A stretch of DNA of 64,000 bases from a candidate division KSB1 bacterium (GCA_034521575.1 JAXHMJ010000005.1:868001-932000); one strand, 5' to 3'. Counted from the first letter of the stretch, positions 1 to 11,815 are shown. Notes: a model not told the origin generated them from the letters alone. Translations and numbers: made by a program.

Positions 1-436
1 TAAAACACAGCGCATCAAACATTAATATTCCGGCCACCACCCGGACCATCATCACCAGATCGATGGTCAGTTCCTGAACATTACCACTAAAAATATGACC
101 TGCAATCCATTCGGCATTAAAAATAATCAAGGCGCTGAAAAGAATCGATGTACCGATCATGGTGAGAAAGGCGGTAGTGAACACCTGGTTTTTTTGTTTG
201 TCCGTATCGCCCATAATGTAAAAGCGAAAAAACGCGGTATCCAGACCATAGGCATAGACAATGGTAAAAATTCCAAGATAGGTAAAGATGAGTCCGGCCA
301 CACCCATATCCGCTTTGGGGAAAATATTGGTGTGCAGGGGCATGAGCAGAAATATAATAGCGCGGGTCAGAATATGCCCGACCCCGTACACAGCGGAATG
401 TTTGACCAGACGCAATATGGAGCGAAATATGGACAT
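1..436 (-). CDS. Polysaccharide/lipid flippase, MATE/MOP-like (N-terminal part, cut by window edge)
   Basis: The minus strand reads open from an ATG at 436 to the window edge, giving about 145 residues that start MSIFRSILRLVKHSAVYGVG. The peptide is very hydrophobic, with at least three membrane segments, and has the N-terminal pattern of the polysaccharide biosynthesis/oligosaccharide flippase families (Wzx, MurJ-like; MOP superfamily): a short amphipathic start, then GHILTRAIIFLLMPLHTN and FRFYIMGD. Such proteins move lipid-linked sugars across the inner membrane. GGGA lies about 8 bases before the ATG. The C-terminal two thirds lie outside the window, so the exact subfamily cannot be settled. 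Confidence 0.75.
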   Translation of the reverse strand, partial: MSIFRSILRLVKHSAVYGVGHILTRAIIFLLMPLHTNIFPKADMGVAGLIFTYLGIFTIVYAYGLDTAFFRFYIMGDTDKQKNQVFTTAFLTMIGTSILFSALIIFNAEWIAGHIFSGNVQELTIDLVMMVRVVAGILMFDALCF

Positions 437-628
437 ACAGGATTCCCGGAAGCTAAAGTGAATGGATTGTTCGATTAAAAAGTAATGTAATAGTTTTGGG
501 AAAAAATTGCTAATGCTTTTTTAAAGAGTAAATAAAGTGTTAAAGAAAAGCAGAGGCAAACGGATAAATCGGCTAAAAATGGTTTGTCGGTTTATAAATT
601 GAACCGTTTTGAAACGTTTACAGGCATG

Positions 629-665
629 ACCGCCCCGGATGGACAAAATGAATATCCGGGGCGGT
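629..665. repeat. Perfect 12-bp inverted repeat (hairpin)
   Basis: ACCGCCCCGGAT at 629-640 is the exact reverse complement of 654-665, with a 13-base loop. It lies upstream of the flippase gene. No T-run follows on either strand, so a rho-independent terminator is not supported. Confidence 0.5.
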
Positions 666-715
666 TCTGAACAGGGATATTCATCGGGGGCAATAGACTT
701 TAATTGCGAAACTCA

Positions 716-865
716 CGTTTGCCGAGGGGATTGACAACAAGATAAGAATGGATGCAAAACCAAATTAAAGGCATAACAAAACCCGAACCGCAAAATCTGG
801 TTGCCAAATTGCATTTGGCAACCAGATTGGTGAACGAAACTTTTTCGTGTCAATCCCCCTAAACG
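716..865. repeat. Nested palindromic element, possible MITE or structured RNA
   Basis: An outer inverted repeat pairs 716-736 with 848-865 (core GGGGATTGACA / TGTCAATCCCC, plus CGTTT / AAACG at the tips). Inside it is a perfect 16-bp hairpin, 794-809 with 813-828, with a 3-base loop. A third small hairpin pairs 834-839 with 843-848. No credible gene lies here. The arrangement fits a non-autonomous mobile element with terminal inverted repeats, or a structured transcript. No target duplication is obvious. Confidence 0.5.
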
Positions 866-1059
866 TAATGCCAAAACAAGCCCGCAACGCACCGGACAGA
901 AACACCGCACTCAAAATAAATCTGTTTCCTTTATGATATTCCTTGCTGGCTACACTCTTTAATAGGAAAAATTTCATCAATTAGAGAATGGTTTTCTGCT
1001 ATATATTGCCGAAATTAATAAATACCGAGAGCAACGCTAATTGTTTTAGCCGGATCAGT

Positions 1060-1152
1060 CAGCTTTTTGAGGATTACATGATTCCACTCTGGATTTGTAA
1101 TCAGAGGCTTTATAATTCAGATTTGGTCTGCAGAAACGGCCAGATTTTGTGA
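1060..1152 (-). pseudogene. Degraded HigA-type antitoxin C-terminal remnant
   Basis: About 90 bases resemble the 3' end of the HigA pseudogene at 20385-20671, sharing CAGCTTTTTGAGGAT and the CTGCAGAAAC.GCCAG block. It has no usable reading frame. The left end of the IS element at 1167 begins just beyond it. Homology was judged by eye only. Confidence 0.4.
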
Positions 1153-1166
1153 CAAAATATGTAATA

Positions 1167-2893
1167 CCTAAATTGATCGATTTATAAGGGCACCAAATAA
1201 AACCGGCGCAAAATGTTGCCGGTGCCGTCTTTTTCTATTTGTTTTCATCTGAAATAACTTCTTATTACGCAATCAACCTTGCTTTTTGAACTGATTTTTC
1301 ATTAAAGTCAGAGAATTATCAGTGTAACGGCATACTTCTCCCATTGTTTAGCTCTTTAATACGATTAATTTTTATTATGTTTTACGTCACAAATGCGGGT
1401 TCATACTCCTCAATGAATGACCATAATTTTAAAATCTTCAGGGAATCATAGACTGTCTGTGTTACCCTTAGTATAATTTTTCCGCCTGTTGTCACAATTT
1501 TGGCTGCAAAATCAATCATGATCCGACGAAAGGAATTGGGGTAAGCGGTAACTGGTACTGCTTCACAGGGGATGTCCCTTTTATATGCTTCAAAAAGAAA
1601 ATGGCTGATGATCATCAAATAGTAAAAAACTCTATTCATACCGAAACGCTTAAATGGTAACTGTTCTCTTCCAGCAAATTCTTTCTGTGATCGGTGTACT
1701 AATTCAGCTCTACCTCGACTGTGGTTTAACTCGATAATCTTTTCGGCCTTGAGATAATTGCCACTACCAGCATTGATTAGTTTTTCATCCAGCTCACTGT
1801 TTCGGCCTATATTGGTATAGATTACTGAATCCGGTTGTGCAAAATCAAATAAGAGTTGACCATTTTCCTCAGCTTTCTGAGAGGTAAAAATACAACGGCG
1901 AAATGTCTTCCATGATTTGAGGCGATTAGCAAATTCGACAAAAGTCCATGTCTGTCTATAAGAACGAAAAGCATCATAACTAAGATTGTTAACATATTGT
2001 TTAATATCGTTATATATTTTCCCGGCACAAACATAATGAATACCAAGGCGTTGTTCAAAGAACCGAAAGTTCTGGTCATCCATAAAACCACTGTCTGTTA
2101 GCAGAATGATTGGAACATCTTTATAGCGACGTCGAATAGCTTTGACCAGACGCCCCACTGACTTTATAAAGTCGCTGCCATGATTACAATGAACATCTCC
2201 GGCTCGGAACAGCGCATCAACAACATAAGGCCCCCAACTAATTTGCATAGGCTGGAATCCTTTTTTATTTTTATAGGTCACATTTGAGCCTTCACGCTTT
2301 TTAGCGCCGTCATTGTCGAAAACTACGCTGTCACCAAAAGAATAACTTCTTTGGGTTGTTCAATAATAAGTCGCCAAATAAACATCTCCAACAAAAGAGA
2401 CCGAAATATCATTTGCCCAACAAAACTGAACTTGCGAAACATCCTTTTGATTTGATGGGATGTTGCCATTTGTTCCGGGTGATTTTCGAGCACGGCAGCA
2501 TAGGCTTCATCGTTTTTTCGACGATCAAAAGAACAGATTGACATATCCGTACCATCAATAAACCAAGCAAAAAGCTGTTTGACAAACTGACGGTATCCCA
2601 GTCCTTTAGAAGAGCCTTTTAAAAAGCTAAAAACGTTTTCAAATAGAGAATAGAATCGAATTTGGTCAATATATCTAAGAAAAAACAACAGACCACCACG
2701 ACCGCTAATTTTATCTTTTGTGATCTCAATTTTTGATATTTTAGGTTGCGTTGTATCGGTTTTTTTCTGCATATTATGGCTACCTTTTGGGTTTTGTTGT
2801 TATTCTTTTTATTGGTTACACAACTAAAAATAATAACAAACTATTATAAACCCAAAAAGGTTTTTTATTTTTTTAAAAACCGCTCAATTTAGG
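1167..2893 (-). mobile_element. IS1380-family insertion sequence, complete ends
   Basis: The element is 1727 bp. Its terminal inverted repeats match: the left end at 1167 begins CCTAAATTGATCGATTTATA, and the reverse complement of the right end (2893) begins CCTAAATTGAGCGGTTTTTA. TAATA occurs directly outside both ends (1162-1166 and 2894-2898), a 5-bp target-site duplication consistent with the family. It carries one transposase gene on the minus strand, broken by a frameshift. The intact ends and duplication suggest a fairly recent insertion. Confidence 0.85.
1382..2772 (-). pseudogene. IS1380-family DDE transposase, frameshifted
   Basis: Two adjacent frames make one transposase. The first (2772-2323) has the N-terminal region ending PKEVILLV. 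The second continues DSVVFDNDGAKKREG, then YKNKKGFQPMQISWGP and DALFRAGDVHCNHG, which are hallmarks of IS1380 (DDE transposase group 1). The first catalytic Asp lies in the DSVVFDND segment. The frames separate near 2336, where GTGAC stands in place of an expected GTTGAC, so one T is missing. As written the enzyme is dead unless this is a sequencing error. Programmed frameshifting is not usual in this family. Confidence 0.85.
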
Positions 2894-2984
2894 TAATATA
2901 TACTATTTCTGTTTATTACAAATCGATCGACACATACCTTCACCAGAAAGGAACACGCAGTCATGGAAAAGTGTCTTTAACAAG

Positions 2985-4246
2985 CTATTCGTTTTTTGAG
3001 CCTGGAAATTTATGATTAATATTCATCAAATTGGAATCAATTTCATGAAAATGCAGTATTTCCGTATTCAGACCGCTTCGTTCAACACCGGAGACTCTTA
3101 ACGACGTCTTGGAAGAAGGAGGCAGTTTGTCCTTTATTTGGTTTTTTTTCAATATCTTCAAGTACTCGGAATCGGACAATTTCTTTAACGCTTCCACCTT
3201 GCCAAACGATGAAAAAGAGATGATCAACATGGTCACATTATTTTCAGTCGGAAATTTCGCAACGACGGTATAATCGTCATGAAATCCGTAACGGTAATAG
3301 GATTCCAGTGAATAAGTTTCAGTTGTATCCGTATAAAAAGGGGTATAATACACCTGATGCGGAAAAAGATTCACCTCTGAACCGTAACTGATTAAAAAAT
3401 ATTTTCATTTGCCGCAATGTTTTGACACTGCCAACAAAAATAATATTGTTCTGCAGCATATCCTGCCAGGCCAAATCTGACGCTAATTTTATATTCAGCT
3501 TGTTCTTATGTCCATTATAGATATTATCCAGGATCGAAACCACATAAGGAACTTCCATCCCCAAATACGTCAAAGGGGTTTCGGTAATTTCCATTTTCCT
3601 GAGGATGATCTCCCCAGAGAAAACTTTCAGAATCCTCTTTTGAATTGATTTCCACATCCCGGATAAACCGTTCACGCTCATTGGTTTCAAGCGGCTGTTG
3701 AAGGACATAGTAATCACCTATCACCAGGAGTGTCGGCAGAGAAGATTCTATAAAGTCAGACCAAATTGGATTCTCATGATGATTGTACTGATTTCCATGA
3801 ACTTGTTTTTCCAGAGAATAACTTTTTTGAAAATAATAGATGGACAACGCAATAAATAGTAAAAGGACTGCAGCAAATACAGCATATGCATTCTTTTTAA
3901 TCTTTTTTGAGGGGACTTGATTTTGAGTGGCAACACATTCCACCTTGTACTGACCTTTGGGCAAAACCAATTTTTTCTTATCTTCTTTCCCCTCTGTCAA
4001 ATAGTACGTTTGCAGTTTTTTCCGCAGAGAATACATATGAGACCGAACGATCGAGTCCAAAGAGGAGAATGGGGATACGTCAGTTCTCCCGAAAAATTCC
4101 ATGGCAATATCTATTTCTTTAAGTGTTCTGTGATTAACAGAGGCGTCAATAAGATATTTCAGGAACTTGCGATCAATTTCGGAATTAAAGTATGAACTCT
4201 CAATGAGAGTTGTATATATTGTATATGCGGTTTCTTTGTCAATCAT
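2985..4246 (-). pseudogene. Membrane-anchored winged-helix (CadC/ToxR-like) regulator, frameshifted
   Basis: Residues 20-105 form a winged-helix DNA-binding domain of the type seen in CadC/ToxR-like one-component regulators: AMEFFGR, then SIVRSHMYSLRKKLQTYY and LPKGQYKVE. A single transmembrane helix follows at about 119-137 (VFAAVLLLFIALSIYYF), then an extracytoplasmic domain ending at 2985. That domain is spread over three reading frames, with shifts near 3600-3650 and 3375. The gene stands head to head with the TBDT at 4637, so the likely job is to sense an envelope signal and control that locus. The output domain is well supported. The sensor domain matches no family I recognise. Confidence 0.6.
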
Positions 4247-4636
4247 AGGATATTACCTGACAATCTATTGGTTAAATTAAAATTTGACAATGTTACACTC
4301 CAGCTAATATTATCACACGTTAACTGTCAAATTATTCAGACCTTATTCACAAATCTAATATATGAATTATCCGTGCATTTGCAAATACTTTGTTTTTGAC
4401 ATGTTTATAACAAGTTTTTCACTGGCAATGTATTGCAATTATTAGTATATACCAAAGCAGATTGTTCATTTGTTTCCATAAAAATACAATGAGCATTGGT
4501 TATGAACAAAATATAGAGAATTATACAGAATTGGAATGCATTCTTTTTATAAAGGCATCAAGAACTCAATACCAAATGTGTTTACAATTGATTCCGGGAT
4601 TGTAAAGCTGTAACTATTATTGATTTGGAGGTTAAC
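4247..4636. other. AT-rich divergent intergenic region
   Basis: About 390 bases separate the regulator from the TBDT and must hold the promoters for both. A TTGACA is present near 4396 and GGAGGT lies just before the TBDT start. I found no convincing -10 at a proper spacing and no operator palindrome. Confidence 0.4.
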
Positions 4637-7563
4637 ATGCAAAAAAAATTATACAGCTTGTTGCTTTTGCTTTTATTTGCTGTTAGTGTGTTTTCTGCAA
4701 CAACAGGCAAAATCACAGGTAAAGTTATGGATGCGGAAACCGGCGAGCCCCTGCCGGGTACTAACGTCACCATTGCAGGCACAAAGATGGGGGCTCCGAC
4801 GGATTGGAGGATCTTGTTTTTATCATTAATGTCTCTCCGGGCATCTATACCGTTTCAGCAAAAATGATGGGCTATAAAACATTGAAAAACATCAGGTAAA
4901 CATTGACCGCACCACGACCGTCAATTTTTCATTAACGATGACTACCATAGAAGGCGAAGAAGTTGCCATTGTCGCTGAACGGGAGAAAATCCAAAAGGAT
5001 GTTTCATTTTCACAGATGGCATTGACGGCCCGGGAAATCAACTCGATGCCGACAGGTGTGGATTTACGCGAGTCCATTGCCATGGGCGTCGGAATCGAAC
5101 GGAACTTGTACGGGCACCTCAGTATCCGCGGCGGAGAAATTGATGAAATCGGCTACTTTGTAGATGATTTATCGCGCAACGACAGACGTGTCGGTATGCC
5201 GGTGATTAAAGTCCCGCAGTCCGCTGTAAAGGAAATCCAGGTATTAACCGGCGGCTTTAGCGCGGAATATGGGCAAGCCAGATCAGGTATGATCAATGTG
5301 GTGACAAAGGACGGCGGTCCCAATTATACCTTTAGTCTGGATTACAGAACAAGTCCGGCTGCCAGAAAGCATTTCGAACCCAATATTATTCTCTCCGGAA
5401 AACTGGTGGGACGTCGGCCGCTATTTATATCTGGAGCCCTCTCCGGACCGGGATGGTGACGGCACACCGGATTTCGAAGGATGGAACTCGTATATGGAAC
5501 GAAACGGCGGTGAAAAAACAGTACCCGGTCCTTATGGGAATGCCGGTGTAGCCAAAAGTCCGGAAGAAATGCTGGAAATCTGGAAATATCAGCACAGACC
5601 GCAGGATTATGCCAATGAACCGGACCACTATATTGAATCCACGTTCGGCGGACCTGTTCCCTTTACCAATGATAAACTGCATTTTTTCTACAGCGGATAT
5701 TTTGACAGAACACTGTTTGCATTCCGGTTTTCAAGACCCGCTTTCGTGGACCAGACGCATTCATTAAAATTGAATTAAACTGAATAACAATTTAAAGCTT
5801 CGGTACACGGGTAATTATGGTGAGACCAGATCGGTAACCTATGACGCAGAGCCGGGCAGGTATGTGGATGCCCATTACTGGGGAAACGTTAAAGATGCCA
5901 TGGATGGAACCGCTGCGGGGCATCTCTTTAATTCTGACACCCGAATGGTGCATGCCAACGTATGGCGGACACTTCACGGCCTGGAGTTGGAACATGTGAT
6001 CAATCCTCGGTCCTTTTATAAAGTCAGATTTCAATATGACAGAACAAAATACCGGGCCCATCCCGGCGAGATGCGGGATACCACAACCGTCAAAATGGTC
6101 GGAGATGTAAGGCTCGATGAAACCCCGCTAAACTTTGCTCCGAATCAATGCCGAAGATGTACTGAACATTCACCGTATGGGCGAGGATAAAGGCTGGCGG
6201 GATTATACCTGGTATGATGCCTTCCAGCTGCGCGGTGATTATACCAATCAGATAACCAACCGGCATCAGCTCAAATCCGGATTCAAAGCTACATTAAATA
6301 AGATGCATCTCGATTACGGCCGCCACCGCTGGAGCGACCACCGTATAGATCAGCCGCCGGAATATTGGACTGAACGCAATGTCTCTTACCTGGAAGTGGG
6401 CGCCTATATCCAAGACAAGATAGAATTTGAAGGCATGGTCATGAACATTGGTGTACGCATGGATGGCTTTAAATCATTCGAAGGTGCGTTCACCGATCCC
6501 TGGTCCTATTATTATACAAAAGGCGTCAATTATGACAGTCTGTATTATGCGCCCAGTAAAGTTCCGCCCATGAAAGTGGTTGTGAGTCCGCGGCTGGGCG
6601 TATCACATCCCATCACAGACAATGCCAAACTGTTTTTTAATTACGGATATTTCTTTCAGCGTGCTACCGTGGAAGATCTTTATACTGATATTCGCGAACA
6701 AACAAGCAGTCTGGAAATGATGGGAAATGCAAGATATGAATTTCCGCAAAACCATTTCTTACGAACTGGGTGTTGAACATAATGTTGCCGACATCTTTAC
6801 CTACAAATTAACCGGCTATTACAAGGATGCATCCAATGAAATAGGAACCATTGCATTTCTGGGTGATACGTATCCGGGTTCCTATTATAGAAGAATGAAC
6901 AACCGGTATCGGGATATTCGCGGATTTGAATTTGAGTTGTTTCTGCCTTATAACAAATATCTGGCGGAAGAGCTAACAAGTTATGATTACAGGTTGTCAA
7001 ACAGAGGATGGTATGGATACCAGGCTTATTTTGAAGATCTATTCCGAAATATATGCAATCGCCCAAATCGAAGCAAACCGCGTCCACGCCCCAGGTTCAG
7101 GGCAAACCTGACCTTTCGAACCCCGGAATCCTTAAAACAGCCGGTTATGAACACGCTCTTTTCCGATGTTCAAATCACCACCTATTTACGCTGGGAAGCA
7201 GGCAATTGGCTGACCTATCATTCCGAAACGTATCCGGGTGAAGAAGAAAATAATATCCAGTGGACGTCCTGGCATAACATCGATCTGCATCTATCAAAAG
7301 GATTCAGGCTGTTTGGGATTTACACGGAATTGTATACAGAAATCCAAAACCTGTTAAATTCCAAATTTCTGGACGGCGACGGTAGTTTCTGGAACCAGTC
7401 ACTCATCAGTCAGCAGCAGTATTTGGAACTTGTGGCTGAAAAGGGTATGAAACCGGGTGAATATGACGATCCCGATGTTCAAAAACTTTTGGATAAAGGA
7501 ATGTATTATCTGCTGTATGGTCCGACACGCGATATCTGGCTCGGCATCAGGATGAGTTTCTAA
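4637..7563 (+). pseudogene. TonB-dependent receptor with CarboxypepD_reg domain, multiple frameshifts
   Basis: The ATG at 4637 follows GGAGGTTAAC. A signal peptide (MQKKLYSLLLLLLFAVSVFS) leads into a carboxypeptidase-regulatory-like domain (GKITGKVMDAETGEPLPGTN). The plug follows (SIRGGEIDE, VKEIQVLTGGFSAEYGQ, MINVVTK), then a long beta-barrel ending RDIWLGIRMSF. This is a SusC-like outer-membrane transporter without a SusD partner. The protein runs through all three frames, with shifts near 4802, 4898, 5405, 5775, 6145 and 6745. At least two can be repaired by restoring one base of a homopolymer (4898 needs G, 5405 has an extra A). No in-frame nonsense is needed to explain the breaks. It is either a pseudogene or an indel-rich consensus. 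Confidence 0.75.
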
Positions 7564-7602
7564 TTTTCCAATTCGACATGTACTATAAATGGAGATTTCA
7601 AA

Positions 7603-9448
7603 ATGACGGTAGATAGATTTTTTAACTATTTTCCAATTTTGATATTAATATTTCGCATTTTCCAGGGTTCAGCGAAATTACTGGATTCTGATTGGGAAGA
7701 TTTCAAATGGATGTTAATGATGACGGCTCGTATGAATTTTGTATCCGGCTGATTTGATGAAGAAGATGGTTGGGAATGCAGAAGAGTACAATCTCTTTTA
7801 TGGCAAAAAACTGGACAGATCCCAACGGAACACTGTATGAATATCAGGTGGGAGGCATTTATCCTCACTCTTCCATAAATATATTCGATACGCTCCTACG
7901 AACATTATTGTGGACGGCGGAGATGTTCTGAAAATTTGAGCAGTATTGAAAGTATTTAGACGAAAATCTGACAGCCAATCGCAGAATGATCAAACACGTG
8001 TATATTTCAAGTATGGGATTACGTATCGTAGCAAGAACCTACGGGTTCAGTCATGAAGATTATCAGGATTTCGCTCTCACCCATTATATGTTTATCAATA
8101 CGGGTGAAGCCAATGAAGTTGAAGATGGATTTACCGGATCAGGATTTAACAGACCTTTACTTGATACTGGACCGTTGGAAATCATGGCCTGACCAGCATT
8201 TGTCAGACCGTCACCATCCCGGCGTGAGTTCTCATTTTATGGATTATTACGGAGATGATCCGGAAGACTCGCTGCGGGAGTGTGCTTTACCGCTTGGGAC
8301 GACAATGATCCGAGCAATGGCGAGTATGAAGATGAGGGCAATCCAGCCTATGCTACGGACTGGGAATTTCTGACATCTTATCGCGGAGATACAGCTTGTA
8401 CATGCCGACCAAAGCAACAGGAATGCCACTAATGATCAAACAAAAGTTGTGTCGGTTTTGCGCGGCGCCAATTATGATCTAAGCAATTGGACCGAAGACG
8501 AGTTTTATTCATATTTAACAACACCCGGAAATTATCCTCCTCCCATAGATCCGGATACTCCCGGTATCGATCCTAAAAATGAACAGCAGCCCAGAGTATA
8601 CATGTCAGTCGGTCCGTATGACCTGGCGTTTGCGAGATACCGTGAATATCGTTTTGTTTATGGGGGTTGGCGCCCGCAGTACCGAAGAATGCCGGGAATG
8701 GGGAACAAAGTATAAAAATGGTGAAATTACCGATACCCAGAAAAATGAGTTTCTGCGCTGGGGTAAAACGGATTTGCTGAACAAATTGAGCAGATCAAAA
8801 AAACTGTGGCGGGATGATTTACAGCTACCCGCCGGTATGAATCCTGAACCGCCTGCTGCCATAACCATTGAAAGCGGCCCGGGATATATAGATTTAAACT
8901 GGGAAGCGGTTCCGGATGCTGAATACTATAATATTTACAGAGCGCTCGGTGTGCAGGATTCAGTTATTTATCCTCTGGTCATGGAGGGTATAACAGAAAC
9001 ATCTATAAGAGATGACAGTGTTAAAAGAGGATTTGATTATTATTGCGTATTAACGGCCATGAACAGCAAAGATGCGGAAAGCAGCAAATACTGGGCTCGG
9101 ACTTCGAGAAAATCTGCAGTTCCCAGAACAGCCCTGGGAGCGGAAGATTTAAAAGATGTCAGAGTGGTTCCGAATCCGTTTGTTTATGACAGATCCGGTC
9201 AGGGAAATTATACCGGTCAAAAAGACAAAATAATCTTTGCGGGCTTGCCGGGACCCTGTACAATCACCATCTTCACACAATCCGGCGACATTGTGGATGA
9301 AATCAATCATGATTCCGATGAGGGGACACACGATTGGTTCCAGGTTACCCAATATAACCAGTTTATATCGAGCGGTATCTATGTTTATCACGTCAAAAGT
9401 ACAGAAGGTAAGGGCAGCATGATGGGCAAATTTATTATTATTCGATAG
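7603..9448 (+). pseudogene. Secreted FN3-containing protein with C-terminal secretion-type domain, multiple frameshifts
   Basis: Pieces in all three frames can be read as one protein of about 600 residues. The N-terminal half has segments such as WTDPNGTLYEYQVGG and DFALTHYMFINTGEA. The intact 3' part (about 8705-9448) has a fibronectin type III domain (PPAAITIESGPGYIDLNWEA, YYNIYRA). It ends in an Ig-like sorting-type domain with VRVVPNPFVYDRSG and a final MGKFIIIR. Such proteins commonly sit beside TBDT and PorV-like genes in KSB1/Calditrichota-type genomes, probably as surface or secreted accessory proteins. The N-terminal half is too broken to trust residue by residue. Confidence 0.55.
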
Positions 9449-9487
9449 CGCTCTCTGTCCAATTTTTTTCAATAAAAGGAGTTGACA

Positions 9488-10469
9488 ATGGAAAAATACT
9501 CTTTCAAAATATTAATAACAATGATCATTGTTTTGTCTGTTCCCAATATCATTTTTTCACAAATTCGTGAAGACTTTCCGGAATTTGAAAATGTTAAAAA
9601 AGTCGCTCAAACCGGATACCAATTTTTAAAAATCGGATCCAGTGCACGCAGCGCTGCCATGGGCGGAGCGGTGGTCACCCTGGAGGGAGATGCATCAACG
9701 GTATTTTCCAATACCTGCTGGTCTTGCTTCGATCAAAAGGAATTGGCTTTTGCCCAGTATTCCGATCCGGTTCGCAGAGATGAAACGTCAGGCCGTGTCT
9801 GCCGCATTCAATTTGGGCAGCTATGGATTCCTGGGTATCAATGCGGTGAACCTTGATAATGGTGACATTAAAGGTACCCGAATCAGCAATTCTAATCTGG
9901 GATATGAAGATACCGGTAATTTGAACGTCACAGAAATGGCCATCGGTCTCACTTATGCGCAGCGGTTCACAAACAGTTTCGGCGCCGGTATTACGGTCAA
10001 ATATTGTGAACAGGATCTGATCGCCGAGAAATCTTCTGTATTGGCCTTTGATATCGGAACCCTGTACAATACCGGATGGAATGCCGTGAAAGTGGCGGTT
10101 TCTGTCCAGCATTTCTCAAAAGAGATAAAATATATCGATGAAAACTTTGTACTGCCTTTGACATTCCGAGTGGGTTTTTCGGGTGATGTTTTGCAAATGG
10201 TCAATGTGGATTCAGAACAGCATAAACTCATGCTTGCCCTGGAAGGTGTAAATCCCCGGGATTATTCAGAAAGGGTTCATATCGGCAGCGAATACGTGTA
10301 CAATGATTTTTTGGCCATACGCGGCGGATATAAATTCAATTATGATGTGGAAAGTTTTTCCCTGGGTGTCGGATTCAGACACAAAGGCTTTCAATTCGAT
10401 TATTCCTATTCCGAGTTCGGCTCCATACTCGGTATGGTAGACAGATTTTCTCTTGTTGTGGATTTTTAA
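9488..10469 (+). CDS. PorV/PorQ-like outer-membrane barrel protein, frameshifted
   Basis: The start at 9488 follows AAAGGAG at 7 bases. After a signal peptide ending in IIFSQ comes FLKIGSSARSAAMGGAV with EGDASTVFSN, the N-terminal signature of the PorV/PorQ (UPF0164-like) family. The rest is an alternating beta-barrel ending DRFSLVVDF. In T9SS bacteria PorV takes part in cargo release, and paralogues accompany individual cargo or transport loci. Extra bases near 9713 (family sequence would read SNPAGLA) and shifts near 9740-9770 break the frame. It lies between the FN3 protein and a T9SS cargo protein, so it probably serves this locus. Confidence 0.7.
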
Positions 10470-10575
10470 CCAGAAAATGCATGGTATTGGAAATACATTC
10501 ATGTGGAGGAGGTGATTATCAGATAAATTGTTTCATTAATTCATAATAATTACACTCAAATAATTGGAGGAAGTC

Positions 10576-11623
10576 ATGAAAAGGCAAATGATACAATTCA
10601 TTTTAGTTGCAGTACTGGTCCTGGGATTCGGCACTGCTTTCGGTCAATGGGTTGTCTATGATTGCTCGGATCTGCCGGAAAACACATTTATGGGAGATTC
10701 GGCTTGGGTCGAACAGGACAATACGGATTTTATTACGGATAATGGTGTATCCGATTTGTTTTTCCGTGATTGAAGACCCGGATATCGAGGGCAATCATTT
10801 AATTCAGGTTGAAGAGTTAATCGGCGACCGCAAGGAATCGTTTATCAACAACTGGAATATTGAGGATCCATCTGTAGGCGTAACCTGTGTGTTCCGGACC
10901 AAACCCTCCCAGGGCATTCTGGATGCACAGGCTGATGATGACAATGATTACCGGTATTGCTATGTATCGCTACGCAATGGCCAATGGCGGGAAGAATTCC
11001 GTCTTGATTACCCGGGCGTAATCGACATTAATTATATTGATCAGGTTGTCGAGTTTCCAGAGGTAGTCGATTGGCATATATATCGATTTACCTTAAAAGG
11101 GAATGAAGTCAATATCTATGTGGATGAAAATCCGGAACCGCTTATTACCGGCATTACAGACAAATCCGTGGATCAAAATTACATCAAAATCGGCGATTCC
11201 AGTACCGGCGGCATGCATGGCTGTTTGTTCGACTGGGTTATCTGGGACAAAAGCGGCGCTTATGCACCGGGAGAAGGTATGGCTCTGCCCAGTGAACTGA
11301 CAGGTCTGGAAACAGGCGTTGCCGCAAAAGGCACAAGCGCTCCTTCCAGTCTACAGCTGTTGCAGAATTATCCGAATCCATTCAATCCCGTAACCATGAT
11401 CGATTATAAGCTTTCAACCGCATCCAATGTCACACTTGAAGTCTACAACACAATAGGACATAAAGTGCGGTCACTGGTGAATGCAGCACAAACAGCCGGT
11501 GATTACCGGGTGAACTGGAACGGTCAGGACGATGCCGGCAATCAATTGCCCAGCGGTATCTATTTTTACCGTCTGCAGGCAGGTCAGCAGGTTGAGATGA
11601 AAAAAATGACCATGATGAAATAG
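10576..11623 (+). CDS. Secreted LamG-like protein with T9SS type A sorting domain, one frameshift
   Basis: ATG 10576 follows GGAGGAAGTC. A signal peptide (LVAVLVLGFGTAFGQ) precedes a mainly beta domain, including YVSLRNGQWREEFRLDYPG and WHIYRFTLKGNEVNIYVDE, that looks like a concanavalin/LamG-type fold. The last 80 residues are a T9SS type A sorting domain (LLQNYPNPFNPVT, SGIYFYRLQAGQ, MKKMTMMK). The frame breaks near 10760 in GTTTTTCC, a T homopolymer. A strong hairpin terminator follows at 11642. The probable role is a surface or secreted polysaccharide-binding protein. Substrate is unknown. Confidence 0.7.
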
Positions 11624-11641
11624 ATTCATTGACAAAATCAC

Positions 11642-11680
11642 AAAAGTGCCATGTATGTATTCTCACTGCATGGCACTTTT
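11642..11680 (+). terminator. Rho-independent-type terminator
   Basis: AAAAGTGCCATG (11642-11653) pairs perfectly with CATGGCACTTTT (11669-11680), and the downstream arm ends in TTTT. It lies 18 bases after the T9SS-cargo stop codon. Confidence 0.75.
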
Positions 11681-11693
11681 AGTAAAGGTGCAT

Positions 11694-11815
11694 GACTACG
11701 GCTAAAGAAACAGATCTGGTGTATCCGGAGGGATATACGGTTAAAAAGTTAATTTCGATGCTGGTATTTTCGACGCAGACCGGGATTTGGGTAAAACTCG
11801 TCAGGAAAAAAGATG
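11694..11815 (+). pseudogene. C-terminal stub of an unidentified protein ending on the GH67 start codon
   Basis: Allowing one indel near 11749, the sequence codes for a peptide containing LVYPEGYTVKK then VNFDAGIFDADRDLG and ending RQEKR. Its TGA overlaps the GH67 ATG as ATGA, the classic layout of a translationally coupled upstream gene. The stub begins right after the terminator, so most of that gene has been deleted. I cannot name the family. Confidence 0.35.

Noticed and set aside
95-478. Plus-strand open frame of 127 codons at the left end
   Set aside because: It is antisense to the flippase gene, is rich in Lys/Gly/Asn without a family match, and the minus-strand product has clear membrane segments.
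765-872. Integron attC-like site (GGCATAAC near 771, GTAATGCC near 865)
   Set aside because: The outer boxes are roughly complementary, but the right one is not GTTRRRY and the inner L-type boxes do not pair. No integrase or cassette gene is present.
1382-2772. Programmed ribosomal frameshift in the IS1380 transposase
   Set aside because: The family normally has one continuous gene, and the break at GTGAC has no slippery heptamer at the right place. A deletion explains it better.
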